Shown: piece after piece, positions 1 to 7,243 of the stretch
How the letters are laid out: every line of letters begins with the position of its first letter
Numbering within the stretch: position 1 is the first letter of the stretch
Assembly (NCBI GenBank): GCA_964645755.1
Contig: CAZYBT010000095.1
Location: 1 to 9,643 of the forward strand
Direction of reading: 5' to 3'
DNA from: VMCP01 sp964645755
GTDB taxonomy: Bacteria > Bacteroidota > Bacteroidia > NS11-12g > UBA955
Length of the DNA stretch: 9,643 nucleotides
The notes under the pieces: generated by a model
Database searches by the model: none
What the model was told of the DNA's origin: nothing
Seen by the model: only the letters and a program-made list of their open reading frames with translations
Position numbers and translations under genes: made by a program

Positions 1-677
1 GGGCAGTTTTCAATGGCGCAACGAATAATACCACCCAAACTATCCCCATCGGCCTTCGCTGCTTCAATGAGGTCAATCATATTGAGGGACATTTTTTCGT
101 CGGGACAACGGACTGGGCTTTTTTCAATTTGATTTAATGTTGGAATTTGTTCTAAAGCAGGACAAACAGCCGTATAAATTTGATTCACCCATGCTGTGAT
201 GATAATGGGTTGATTGGATTTGTTTGAGATGTGACTACCTCTCAAAAATTGTTTAACTAAACTTCCCGCGGCAACCCATCCAGCGGTTACTCTCGCACTG
301 CTTCGGCCACCTCCACGATGATCACGAATGCCGTATTTTTGTTTGTATAACAAATCGGCATGTCCCGGCCTAAAAGCATCTTTTAATAAATCATAGTCAT
401 TTGGTTTTGCATCTTGGTTTGCAATCAGAAAAGTAATAGGAGCACCTGTGCTATAACCTTCAAAAACTCCAGATATGATTTGAACTTGATCAGATTCGTT
501 ACGTTGGGTTGTGAGGCTATTTTGCCCAGGTTTACGCCTGTTCATATCCATTTGGATGCCTGGTAAATCTAGTTTTATTCCAGCGGGAAATCCATCTAGT
601 ACTGCTCCAATATATGGTCCATGGCTTTCGCCAAAGCTAGTGAGAACAATGTTTTTACCGATGCTATTACGACTCAT
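1..677 (-). CDS. aroC: Chorismate synthase, N-terminal part (runs off the left edge)
   Basis: Catalyses the last shikimate-pathway step, converting 5-enolpyruvylshikimate-3-phosphate to chorismate with reduced FMN, in the cytoplasm. The first 225 codons are visible, against about 360 in the family, and the reading frame is open to the window edge. Family motifs are clear: GESHG at residues 16-20, the glycine- and arginine-rich loop RGGGRSSAR at 121-129, RPGHAD at 103-108, and PVRCPDEK at 188-195. The two histidines implicated in catalysis in this family match His19 and His106. The ATG at 675-677 gives the usual N-terminus, with GESHG starting about 15 residues in. It lies inside the end of aroA (11-bp overlap), so translation is probably coupled. 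There is no Shine-Dalgarno sequence. The C-terminal third, including a conserved catalytic Asp, lies outside the window. Confidence 0.97.
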   Translation of the reverse strand, partial: MSRNSIGKNIVLTSFGESHGPYIGAVLDGFPAGIKLDLPGIQMDMNRRKPGQNSLTTQRNESDQVQIISGVFEGYSTGAPITFLIANQDAKPNDYDLLKDAFRPGHADLLYKQKYGIRDHRGGGRSSARVTAGWVAAGSLVKQFLRGSHISNKSNQPIIITAWVNQIYTAVCPALEQIPTLNQIEKSPVRCPDEKMSLNMIDLIEAAKADGDSLGGIIRCAIENC

Positions 678-2031
678 GTAAGTTGATTTCAAAGTTACAC
701 TTTTTGAGTTCATTCCAAAAATTGGGAAATGATTTTTCAACACAATGGATATCATCCAGTACTATATCCATTTGAATAGCCAATGGAGCAAATGCCATGG
801 CAATTCTGTGGTCTGAATGTGTCTGCACTCTGAGCTTCGTTGGATTGGTGTGAAGGTGTATTTTTTGCAAATAATATTCATCAAAATTTTCAGAAGATTC
901 GCAAATTTTATATCCTAATTGAATGATTGTCTGATTGATAGTTTCGATTCTATTAGACTCCTTGTATACTAAATTTTGGATACCTTTTATTTTACCTGAA
1001 AGATTCAGAGCGCACGCAGTAGCAATGAGTGTTGGTGCTAAATCTGGAACATTCGATAAATCCCAGCTTATTTCGGTAACTACATCTCTATTTTGAGTGA
1101 TCATGCAACCGCTTGAATCAAATTGGGTTGAAACTCCTAATTCTTCGAAAAGAGTCGCGCAAGCACTGTCTCCTTGACAAGAATTTTCTTGTAAAAAACT
1201 GAATCGGAAACTGCTATTTGGTGTAAGTGCGCAAACTGAATAAAAATAGCTGGCTGAGCTCCAATCTGCTTCAATGGTATAAGGAAGTGGAAACTTCACT
1301 TTGTGGTCAGAAATGGATATTTGATTGTGAAAGAACGAAATTTCAATACCACAATCTTCCAAACATTTTTTCGTCATTTCTATATAGCTTTGAGAGTGTT
1401 CATGTCCCTCAAATTCAATGACTTTTTCACCTGGAAAAATAGGAGCGATGAGCATTAACGAAGTAATATATTGACTGCTGATACTTCTATTGATTTTGAG
1501 TGTAGGAAATTTGGAAAGTCCACGTGATATAGACAACGGAAAAAATCCAGGTTGATGGTGGAATTCGAATTTTGCCCCTCCAGATTCTAATACATCAATC
1601 AGTGGTTGCATACTTCTGTTTTGAAGGCTCTTATTTCCGGTGAGATTTGTGAGTATTTGTAGTGCTGAGAAATAGGCAAGGATGATGCGCGCAGGAGTGC
1701 CAGCATCCAGAAAATCAAAGGTTTCATCTTGAAGTTGATTTGAAACATGATTGCTCAATTCATTTACTTCATGATCAAGAAGTTGATAATGAGTCCATTG
1801 AATGAAATCCACATTTTTTTCGATTTCATTTTTTAGTAAGTCAAGTTTTTTTAATGCATCGACTAATCGTTGAGTATCTCTTGAATCTGATAAGTTTTGA
1901 ATAGAATCAAAATCAACCTGGTTTTGATGAGCCAAAATTAGCATCCTATTGCTTTGGCTTTTGGAGCCAGGAAGATGAATAGAAATTGGTTCTGATTCTG
2001 CATGCCCCTTATAAATACAGATCATTTCCAT
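667..2031 (-). CDS. aroA: 3-phosphoshikimate 1-carboxyvinyltransferase (EPSP synthase), divergent
   Basis: Transfers the enolpyruvyl group of PEP to shikimate-3-phosphate, the sixth shikimate-pathway step. At 454 residues it is longer than most bacterial EPSP synthases (about 410-440). Part of the extra length seems to lie near residues 65-107, before the GT motif. Ligand-binding positions are retained: PGSKS with Lys24, Ser25 and Arg29; GT at 111-112 and Arg115; Arg139; SSQ at 185-187; catalytic Asp330 in VPD; KESNR at 357-361; SDHR at 406-409; and Lys433 in EKSFP. Several positions around them are unusual: DAGTPARII where most have AGTxMR, NRSM for RPI/RPM, and KESNR for KETDR. The start at 2029-2031 lies 4 bp after the aroB stop; a second in-frame ATG two codons later is equally possible. 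The product is cytoplasmic. The identification is firm despite the divergence. Confidence 0.94.
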   Translation of the reverse strand: MEMICIYKGHAESEPISIHLPGSKSQSNRMLILAHQNQVDFDSIQNLSDSRDTQRLVDALKKLDLLKNEIEKNVDFIQWTHYQLLDHEVNELSNHVSNQLQDETFDFLDAGTPARIILAYFSALQILTNLTGNKSLQNRSMQPLIDVLESGGAKFEFHHQPGFFPLSISRGLSKFPTLKINRSISSQYITSLMLIAPIFPGEKVIEFEGHEHSQSYIEMTKKCLEDCGIEISFFHNQISISDHKVKFPLPYTIEADWSSASYFYSVCALTPNSSFRFSFLQENSCQGDSACATLFEELGVSTQFDSSGCMITQNRDVVTEISWDLSNVPDLAPTLIATACALNLSGKIKGIQNLVYKESNRIETINQTIIQLGYKICESSENFDEYYLQKIHLHTNPTKLRVQTHSDHRIAMAFAPLAIQMDIVLDDIHCVEKSFPNFWNELKKCNFEINLHES

Positions 2032-2035
2032 GGTG

Positions 2036-3055
2036 TTAATTCCATTGTTTCATTACTTCGGAAATGATATTTGTACTCACAGGAACATCAAAATTCACAT
2101 GACCCACGGACACCGGAAGTGTAAAATTCAGGTTTTGATGGGTATTTTTTTTATCTGCTTGAATCAGTTCAAGCAATTGAGGTATTTGGTTTTGATCAAC
2201 GGGTATTTTAGGGAAATCGCTCCAGATTAAATTGCTAATTTGATTCAAGAAAGATTCATTTGTTAAGTTCATAACCGCAGAGATTTGGGTTTCCATAACA
2301 ATTCCATTGGCCACACAAATACCATGATTATAATCAGCGTTATCCATGTTTAGGGCCTCCAGTGCATGTCCAATTGTATGACCCAAGTTCAAAAGTTTTC
2401 GTTTTCCTAATTCTTTGAAATCAGATTCTACAACGGATTTTTTAAACCGAATATTTTGCTCGATAAGGGAATTCCAATTGGGATGATCAATTGGCAGCAA
2501 TCCGTTTTGAATTGAATTCCAGATAGATTGTCCCTCAAGAATACCATGTTTCACAATTTCGGCCCAACCTGAGAGAATTTCTTGAGCTGGAAGTGTTTCG
2601 AGGAACTTTGTGCAATTCAAAATCATTGTTGGCTGATTAAAGGTACCAATTAAATTTTTTACGTGACCAAAATTAATCCCCGTTTTACCACCTTCGGCGC
2701 TATCAACCTGAGAAAGTAGGGTGGTTGGAATATACACTACATTTACCCCACGCATATAAGTTGAAGCACAAAATCCAGTTAAATCCAATACGGATCCACC
2801 GCCAACGGCTACAACGGTTGATTTTCGTGTAAGTTTTGATTGTTGAAATTGAGACCATAGCATTTGAGCAATTTCTATGGTTTTGCAAGAATCTCCATTT
2901 GGAACTTCTACGATTTCGAAAGTTTCTAGGTTGTATAGGTGGTTCAAACAATGCACTCTTGCGGCTATTGATGTCACCACTAAAACTTGGTCTGAACCGC
3001 TGTCAGTTATAAATTGGGCTAATTTTGAGTTTAATTGATCAACCGTAAGGATCAT
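2036..3055 (-). CDS. aroB: 3-dehydroquinate synthase
   Basis: Converts DAHP (3-deoxy-D-arabino-heptulosonate 7-phosphate) to 3-dehydroquinate, the second shikimate-pathway step, using NAD+ and a divalent metal. The 339 residues are within the family range. Visible motifs are the NAD-binding GGGSVLD at 85-91, GFCASTYMRG at 94-103, PTTLLSQVDSAEGGKTGIN at 110-128, WAEIVKHG at 164-171, LGHTIGHALE at 224-233 and HG at 244-245. The expected metal ligands are Glu166, His226 and His244. The lysine-containing loop reads SAEGGKTG rather than the common SSVGGKTG, a small deviation. The start codon overlaps the stop of the preceding DUF4835 gene by 4 bp (ATGA), and aroA follows after 4 bp, so the gene is embedded in the operon. 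Cytoplasmic enzyme. Confidence 0.97.
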   Translation of the reverse strand: MILTVDQLNSKLAQFITDSGSDQVLVVTSIAARVHCLNHLYNLETFEIVEVPNGDSCKTIEIAQMLWSQFQQSKLTRKSTVVAVGGGSVLDLTGFCASTYMRGVNVVYIPTTLLSQVDSAEGGKTGINFGHVKNLIGTFNQPTMILNCTKFLETLPAQEILSGWAEIVKHGILEGQSIWNSIQNGLLPIDHPNWNSLIEQNIRFKKSVVESDFKELGKRKLLNLGHTIGHALEALNMDNADYNHGICVANGIVMETQISAVMNLTNESFLNQISNLIWSDFPKIPVDQNQIPQLLELIQADKKNTHQNLNFTLPVSVGHVNFDVPVSTNIISEVMKQWN

Positions 3056-3948
3056 CCCCGTATTTTTTCGTATCGTTGGTTGTTGGTAGGATCTAACTCA
3101 CTGAGCATTTTAACTGCACTGCTCTTTTCTGGAACAGTACCACCTTTATATATTTCAATTAACTCAGGCCATTTTGTAAAGAAAAACACTTTCTGAAGTA
3201 AAGAATTTTGGTTTCCTTTGATTGATTCTTGCAATTGTTTGATAGCCTCCGTTACACTTTTTCTCGCTTGTTCAGGATCTTGCTGGAATTTATCCATTCC
3301 TTTCCTGTGGTAGTTGTAGTTTAAGATTCTGAAGTCTTTGAATCTTGCGTTATTGAGGTTCTCTGCTAAATAAAATCGGTTTCTGAATCCTTTTCCATCG
3401 CCTTGATTCCAACCTGGTTTGTTCGCCATTAAATTGACAATATTTTGAGCTTTTGCAAAATAAGGAGTTCCACTGAGCTCTGAATAGCTATCAAAATCCA
3501 ATCCCAATGCAATGTTTACGTAATAAGCCATCAAAGATGTTAAATCGTTGATATTTTGATTGTCTTGGTAATCGAGATTTTCAAATTCTCGATACACAAA
3601 TGTTACATCATCATCATTGAACTGCATGATGGTTGTTTTGTAGGTAGAATTTAACACAGGTCTTATGACTTGTAACTGCACTGTGCCCTGAAATTCATTG
3701 TTATCAGTAATTTGATTGATGTCGAAAAACAAAGATATTTCTATCTTTTCATGGATTTCGAATTTTTCCTCCGTCCATTTACGGTTGCTAATAAACTGTT
3801 GCAAACTGTTTTGTAAAGTGGTCAGGATTTGTTTGTCGGATATTTGTACCCTGGGAGCAACACATTGCACGGTTGCTTTGATTTCCTGAGCATTTAAAAT
3901 ACGACAAGAAAAAAATATGAAAAGGGAGGTTACAAACAATTTTTTCAT
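3052..3948 (-). CDS. porD: DUF4835 family exported protein (PorD, type IX secretion-associated)
   Basis: A 298-residue protein with a signal peptide (Lys2-Lys3, hydrophobic stretch, likely cleavage after Ala20 in LNA-QE). The mature part matches my recollection of the Bacteroidota DUF4835 family: a beta-rich N-terminal half with RKWTEEKF (56-63), the RPVLNSTY segment (96-103), FVYREFENL (117-125), then LMAYYVNIALGLDFDSYSE (139-157), GGT-like GTPYF (160-164) and an RNRFYL...FRILNYNYHRKGMD helical part. Some annotations call the family PorD and link it to type IX secretion; its biochemical role is not established. It lies 1 bp after coaBC, as is usual in Flavobacteriia, where I recall recN coming next; here aroB follows with an ATGA overlap. 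A Cys at 15 in FFSCR is a poor lipobox, so signal peptidase I processing is preferred. Periplasmic or outer-membrane associated by inference. Confidence 0.85.
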   Translation of the reverse strand: MKKLFVTSLFIFFSCRILNAQEIKATVQCVAPRVQISDKQILTTLQNSLQQFISNRKWTEEKFEIHEKIEISLFFDINQITDNNEFQGTVQLQVIRPVLNSTYKTTIMQFNDDDVTFVYREFENLDYQDNQNINDLTSLMAYYVNIALGLDFDSYSELSGTPYFAKAQNIVNLMANKPGWNQGDGKGFRNRFYLAENLNNARFKDFRILNYNYHRKGMDKFQQDPEQARKSVTEAIKQLQESIKGNQNSLLQKVFFFTKWPELIEIYKGGTVPEKSSAVKMLSELDPTNNQRYEKIRG

Positions 3949-3949
3949 T

Positions 3950-5149
3950 TTATGCGAATATCCACGAATTTAAGGTGTCTAAGATAAAAACGGCAATTTC
4001 TTCTTTAGATTGTAATTGTGAGTCCACGAATTGTCCATTTTTGCCAATTATTTTCACTTGATTGGTGTTTGATTGAAAACCGGTATCATGACTTGGCGAA
4101 TTTAGAACAATGGCGTTTAGTTCTTTTTCATTGAGTTTTTTGAGTGCATTCTCAAATTGATGATCGGTTTCTAAGGCAAATCCCACGCAAAATTGATGAT
4201 TTTCTTTTTTGAGGGACAATGATTTGAGAATATCAGGATTTTTAACAAGTTCTATGGTAAGTTCTTGTTGATTTTTTTTAATTTTTGAGGTTGAAATTTG
4301 TTTCGGTCGGTAATCGGCTACTGCGGCAGCCATGATGAGACCGTCTGCTTTTTCAAATGCAATTTGAGTTGCTTGTAACATTTCCATGGCTGATGTTACA
4401 TGGGTTACCTCGCAATTTTGAGGAGGTATTTCTTGGGATGGACCAAGTACAAGGTGCACATTAGCCCCCAATTCAATGAGTTTTTGTGCCAAACATATAC
4501 CCATTTTCCCTGAGCTATAATTTCCTATAAAGCGCACAGGGTCAATTGCTTCATACGTTGGGCCTGCAGTGATGACGATAGATTTGTCCATCCATTGAGT
4601 AATGGGTGGTTTGAAGAACTCCAACAAAGTGTTAGAAATAGTCTCGGGTTCAGCCATTCTACCTTTGCCGTTTAGCCCACTTGCAAGTGGTCCTATTTCT
4701 GCATCAATGATATTCACACCACGCTGACCAAGAATTTGTAGGTTTTGAATGACGGAAGGTTGCTGAAACATATCCAAATCCATTGCTGGGGCGATGAACA
4801 CTGGGCATCTTGCCGACATATAAGTGGTGATCAAAAGATTGTCGCAAGTACCTTGAACCATTTTAGAGAGCGTATTTGCACCGCATGGAGCAATAACCAA
4901 TGCGTCTGCCCACAAACCTAATTCAACATGATGGTTCCACATTCCTGTTTTTTCATCAAAGAAATTTACAAGTGTGGGATTTTCTGATACAACAGATAGT
5001 GTTTCTGACGTTACGAATTGCAATGCCGAGGGGGTGCAAATAACTTGCACTTGCGCGCCTGATTTTTTGAGAAGGCGCACAAAATGAGGGAGTTTGTAGG
5101 CGGCAATGCCGCCTGTGACTCCTACCAATATTTTTTTATGCTTTAACAT
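3950..5149 (-). CDS. coaBC: Bifunctional phosphopantothenoylcysteine decarboxylase / phosphopantothenate-cysteine ligase
   Basis: Makes 4'-phosphopantetheine precursors for coenzyme A: the C-terminal CoaB domain ligates cysteine to phosphopantothenate and the N-terminal CoaC flavoprotein domain decarboxylates the product. I start the gene at the ATG at 5147-5149 (399 residues, MLKHKKILVGVTGGIAAYK), because an in-frame ATG at 5191 adds only a non-homologous tail inside the omega gene. The chosen start still overlaps that gene by 14 bp. CoaC (about 1-180) shows GGIAAYK at 13-19, catalytic His74, PCGANT at 88-93, PAMDLDM at 121-127 and the flap LASGLNGKGRM at 155-165. CoaB (about 188-399) shows TAGPTYE at 194-200, NYSSGKMG at 210-217, AAAVADYRP at 274-282, KIKK at 289-292 and KNPDIL at 303-308. 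Asp124 and Ser157 stand where E. coli has catalytic Asn125 and Cys158. Confidence 0.95.
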   Translation of the reverse strand: MLKHKKILVGVTGGIAAYKLPHFVRLLKKSGAQVQVICTPSALQFVTSETLSVVSENPTLVNFFDEKTGMWNHHVELGLWADALVIAPCGANTLSKMVQGTCDNLLITTYMSARCPVFIAPAMDLDMFQQPSVIQNLQILGQRGVNIIDAEIGPLASGLNGKGRMAEPETISNTLLEFFKPPITQWMDKSIVITAGPTYEAIDPVRFIGNYSSGKMGICLAQKLIELGANVHLVLGPSQEIPPQNCEVTHVTSAMEMLQATQIAFEKADGLIMAAAVADYRPKQISTSKIKKNQQELTIELVKNPDILKSLSLKKENHQFCVGFALETDHQFENALKKLNEKELNAIVLNSPSHDTGFQSNTNQVKIIGKNGQFVDSQLQSKEEIAVFILDTLNSWIFA

Positions 5150-5465
5150 TTTCTGGAGCACCAGGTACTCTCCAGTAGGTTTTGTTTTCAATAAATTCTG
5201 AAGTTGCCAATAATGTTGGTTTTGGCATGCGCTCGTACATCAAAGAGATTTCAATTTGCTCTCTGTTCTCTTGAATTTCTTCAAGATTATCACCATCATT
5301 TGCAAATGGTTCTAATCGATTGCGCAATTCTTCTTTTTGTTTTTCTGCAATTTGATCGGCTCTTCTTGAAATAACAAGTGTAGTGAGATAAACATTGTCT
5401 GTTTCTTGGTCCATTTTACGCAAATCGCGTGTTTCAGCATTGCGAGATTGTTTATTGATGCTCAT
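5136..5465 (-). CDS. rpoZ: RNA polymerase omega / Rpb6-like subunit, Bacteroidota type
   Basis: A 109-residue protein of the omega/Rpb6 family that helps assemble and stabilise RNA polymerase around the beta-prime subunit. The family core is present: TRDLRKMD (12-19), NVYLTTLVISRRADQIA (24-40), a hydrophilic linker with ANDGDNLEEI (55-64), then ENREQIEISLMYERMPKPTL (66-85) and a C-terminal YWR (97-99). This is the Bacteroidota form with a long C-terminal extension, not the short proteobacterial omega. The start at 5463-5465 overlaps the bamD stop as ATGA; a later Met18 would remove the conserved TRD segment. The end overlaps the coaBC start by 14 bp. The order bamD-omega-coaBC is typical of the phylum and supports the call. 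Confidence 0.9.
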   Translation of the reverse strand: MSINKQSRNAETRDLRKMDQETDNVYLTTLVISRRADQIAEKQKEELRNRLEPFANDGDNLEEIQENREQIEISLMYERMPKPTLLATSEFIENKTYWRVPGAPENVKA

Positions 5466-6271
5466 AATAATTCTTTTAATGATTTAATTTCTTTTTCAGC
5501 TTTGGATTTAATTTCTTCTGCTTCCCTGAAATGATTGCTGTTTTTGTCGTTGTTGTATTTATAATCCTCGAAGTTTGTTAAAACCTCTTCCAATCTTTCT
5601 TTTCTTTTCTTTTCAATGCTATTCATAGCATAAATGTATTGACATTTAACCGTTAAAAATTCGAGTTCCTCTCGTTCTTTGATATCTGGGAACATTTTTA
5701 CCGTGTTTTTCGCAGAGGTTACTGCAGCCTTGTATTCACCCATTTTAAAGTATTGGATAACATGAGCGTATTCTTTTTGTTGCAATTTGGATCTTAAATC
5801 ATCTAGCAATCCATTTATTTTTTGAGTGTATTCAGAGTCAGGATAGTAATTTGTGAAGGTTTGCATAGCAGCCATGACTTCTTTTGTGTCTGATTGATCA
5901 AGCTCAAAACTCCCAATATTCAGGTAGTCGCAATAAAGCGACATGTAAGCGCATTCGATTAACCTAAAACTTTTTGTGAAATTCTCAGTAAAATCCTTGA
6001 AAAACATAGAAGCATACTGATAATCTTTCAACTGATAGTAACACATTGCTGTGTGGTAGTATACTGTTTCTAGACTATCGGAATTTTTGTAAATGTCTCT
6101 CAGTTGATCAAACAATCCCACCGCTCTGATATAATCCTTCTTTGAATATAACTCCATGGCTCTCTTATATTTCAATGGCGCATCCTTAGATTTAAAGACT
6201 TTATTGTAGTCGCTGCACGAAAACAATACCACAAAAATGATTAGAAACCAATACTTCAACAGTTTTTGCAT
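5462..6271 (-). CDS. bamD: Outer membrane assembly lipoprotein BamD-like (TPR repeats)
   Basis: A 269-residue lipoprotein that by family acts with BamA in inserting beta-barrel proteins into the outer membrane from its periplasmic face. The N-terminus has two lysines, a hydrophobic stretch and the lipobox LFSC with the acylated Cys19, followed by Ser-Asp. The mature part is almost wholly helical and resembles TPR units, for example YKRAMELYSKKDYIRAVGLF (35-54), YYHTAMCYYQLKDYQYASMF (71-90) and an AHVIQYFKMGEYKAAVTSAK unit (169-188). The last 50 residues are highly charged and probably form a coiled helix. It is the first gene of the minus-strand operon, close behind a TAnnTTTG promoter box, and overlaps the omega gene by 4 bp. 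The ATG at 6269-6271 is the only start giving the full signal sequence. No Shine-Dalgarno sequence is present. Confidence 0.9.
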   Translation of the reverse strand: MQKLLKYWFLIIFVVLFSCSDYNKVFKSKDAPLKYKRAMELYSKKDYIRAVGLFDQLRDIYKNSDSLETVYYHTAMCYYQLKDYQYASMFFKDFTENFTKSFRLIECAYMSLYCDYLNIGSFELDQSDTKEVMAAMQTFTNYYPDSEYTQKINGLLDDLRSKLQQKEYAHVIQYFKMGEYKAAVTSAKNTVKMFPDIKEREELEFLTVKCQYIYAMNSIEKKRKERLEEVLTNFEDYKYNNDKNSNHFREAEEIKSKAEKEIKSLKELL

Positions 6272-6279
6272 TTAACTTG

Positions 6280-6287
6280 CAAATATA
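6280..6287 (-). promoter_or_regulatory. Bacteroidota-type -7 box for the bamD...aroC operon
   Basis: Read on the minus strand this is TATATTTG, a perfect match to the TAnnTTTG -7 consensus of the Bacteroidota housekeeping sigma factor. It ends 8 nt before the bamD ATG (6271). I see no convincing TTG-type -33 element at the usual distance upstream. It is the only plausible promoter box seen for the seven minus-strand genes in this window. Confidence 0.6.
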
Positions 6288-6341
6288 CCTAAAACAAAGG
6301 GTTTTTCATAATTTTTTGTGTAAAGTAAAAAAAGTGTATTT

Positions 6342-6367
6342 TTTGACAATTCCAGTTAGTACTTTTG
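6342..6367 (+). promoter_or_regulatory. Promoter for the transketolase-VWA operon
   Basis: The -7 box TACTTTTG at 6360-6367 matches TAnnTTTG exactly. A TTTG at 6342-6345 could serve as the -33 element, but the 14-bp spacer is shorter than the roughly 17-23 bp usual in this phylum, so that assignment is weak. The box ends 7 nt before the ATG at 6375, implying a leader of only a few nucleotides or none. Confidence 0.6.
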
Positions 6368-6374
6368 TGCCTTT

Positions 6375-7220
6375 ATGAAAACTGTTACCGAGTTACAAAC
6401 AATTGCATCGCAAGTTCGCAGAGACATTATTAGAATGGTTTACGACGTGAAAAGTGGCCATCCAGGTGGTTCTTTGGGATGTACGGATTTTTTAACTGCG
6501 TTGTATTTCAAATACATGAAGCATAACCCTGAGAAATTTGATTTAACTGGCAACAAAGAGGATGTATTTTTCTTGAGTAACGGACATATTTCACCCGTTT
6601 TTTACAGTGTTTTGGCACGTAGTGGTTATTTCCCAGTGAGTGAACTTTCAACTTTCAGAAAGCTCAATACGCGATTGCAGGGACATCCTACAACCCATGA
6701 GGGTTTGCCGGGAGTGCGTGTGGCTTCAGGATCATTGGGTCAGGGTATCAGTGTTGCGGCTGGTTTGGCATTGCAAAAAAAGTTGGCCGGTGATCAAAGT
6801 ACTGTTTGGGTTTTAACTGGTGATGGAGAATTACAAGAAGGACAAATTTGGGAAGCTGTGATGTTTTCAAAGCATTACCAAGTTGATAATATGATTGTTA
6901 CAGTTGATTTCAACCAAGCGCAAATAGACGGAAGCACGGGAGATGTAATGGGTATTACAGAATTATCGAGCAAGTTTCTTGCTTTTGGTTGGGAAGTATT
7001 GGAGATGGATGGAAATGATTTTAACAGCATTGATTCAGTTATTCCGCAAGCACAATCAAAGTTGGGAATGGGAAAACCAATTGTGATTATCATGAAAACA
7101 GAAATGGGTCAAGGTGTTGATTTTATGATGGGTTCGCATGCTTGGCATGGTAAAGCTCCAAACCAGGAACAATTTGAAAAAGCAATGGCTCAATTGCCAG
7201 AAACTTTGGGTGATTATTAA
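6375..7220 (+). CDS. Transketolase, N-terminal (thiamine diphosphate-binding) subunit
   Basis: The first half of a split transketolase, which transfers two-carbon ketol units between sugar phosphates in the non-oxidative pentose phosphate pathway. The 281 residues match the pyrophosphate-binding domain. Visible motifs are SGHPGGSLG at 27-35, SNGHISP at 68-74, QGHPT at 102-106, GSLGQG at 119-124, and the ThDP/metal motif running from GDGELQEGQ (149-157) to FNQ (179-181), with Asp150 and Asn180 the expected metal ligands. HGKAP at 258-262 is the usual end of this domain. It should pair with the C-terminal subunit encoded at 8621-9577. It is the first gene of a three-gene operon and is followed 23 bp later by a VWA gene. 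No Shine-Dalgarno sequence precedes the ATG. Cytoplasmic. Confidence 0.96.
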   Translation: MKTVTELQTIASQVRRDIIRMVYDVKSGHPGGSLGCTDFLTALYFKYMKHNPEKFDLTGNKEDVFFLSNGHISPVFYSVLARSGYFPVSELSTFRKLNTRLQGHPTTHEGLPGVRVASGSLGQGISVAAGLALQKKLAGDQSTVWVLTGDGELQEGQIWEAVMFSKHYQVDNMIVTVDFNQAQIDGSTGDVMGITELSSKFLAFGWEVLEMDGNDFNSIDSVIPQAQSKLGMGKPIVIIMKTEMGQGVDFMMGSHAWHGKAPNQEQFEKAMAQLPETLGDY

Positions 7221-7243
7221 TTTCACTTAAAACGTCCCACAAA

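Larger units (their letters stand above)
6272..6374. promoter_or_regulatory. Divergent intergenic region between bamD and the transketolase operon
   Basis: This 103-bp strongly AT-rich spacer separates two divergent operons. It contains runs of T and A and a -7-like box pointing each way, near its two ends. I see no palindromic operator, riboswitch-like fold or small ORF with support. With so little space, the two promoters may influence each other through DNA bending or a shared upstream AT tract; that is inference. Confidence 0.6.

Noticed and set aside
1227..1421. Small plus-strand open frame opposite aroA
   Set aside because: It lies wholly antisense to a well-supported gene, has no recognisable domain, promoter box or neighbouring signal, and reads like chance composition.
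2030..2230. Small plus-strand open frame opposite the 3' end of aroB
   Set aside because: It is antisense to the conserved C-terminal part of aroB and shows no domain, signal peptide or promoter.
3901..3948. Lipoprotein signal (Cys15) in the DUF4835 protein
   Set aside because: FFSCR lacks the usual lipobox residues, hydrophobic sequence continues past it, and a better signal peptidase I site (LNA-QE) lies at residue 20.
5150..5191. Longer coaBC start at 5191, giving 413 residues
   Set aside because: The extra 14 residues do not resemble CoaBC N-termini and are only the shifted-frame reading of the omega gene. The ATG at 5149 gives the family's usual beginning.
7200..7207. AAACTTTG as a -7 box for the VWA gene
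   Set aside because: It lacks the leading T of TAnnTTTG, lies inside the end of the transketolase gene, and has no -33 element. The 23-bp gap before the VWA gene fits co-transcription better.
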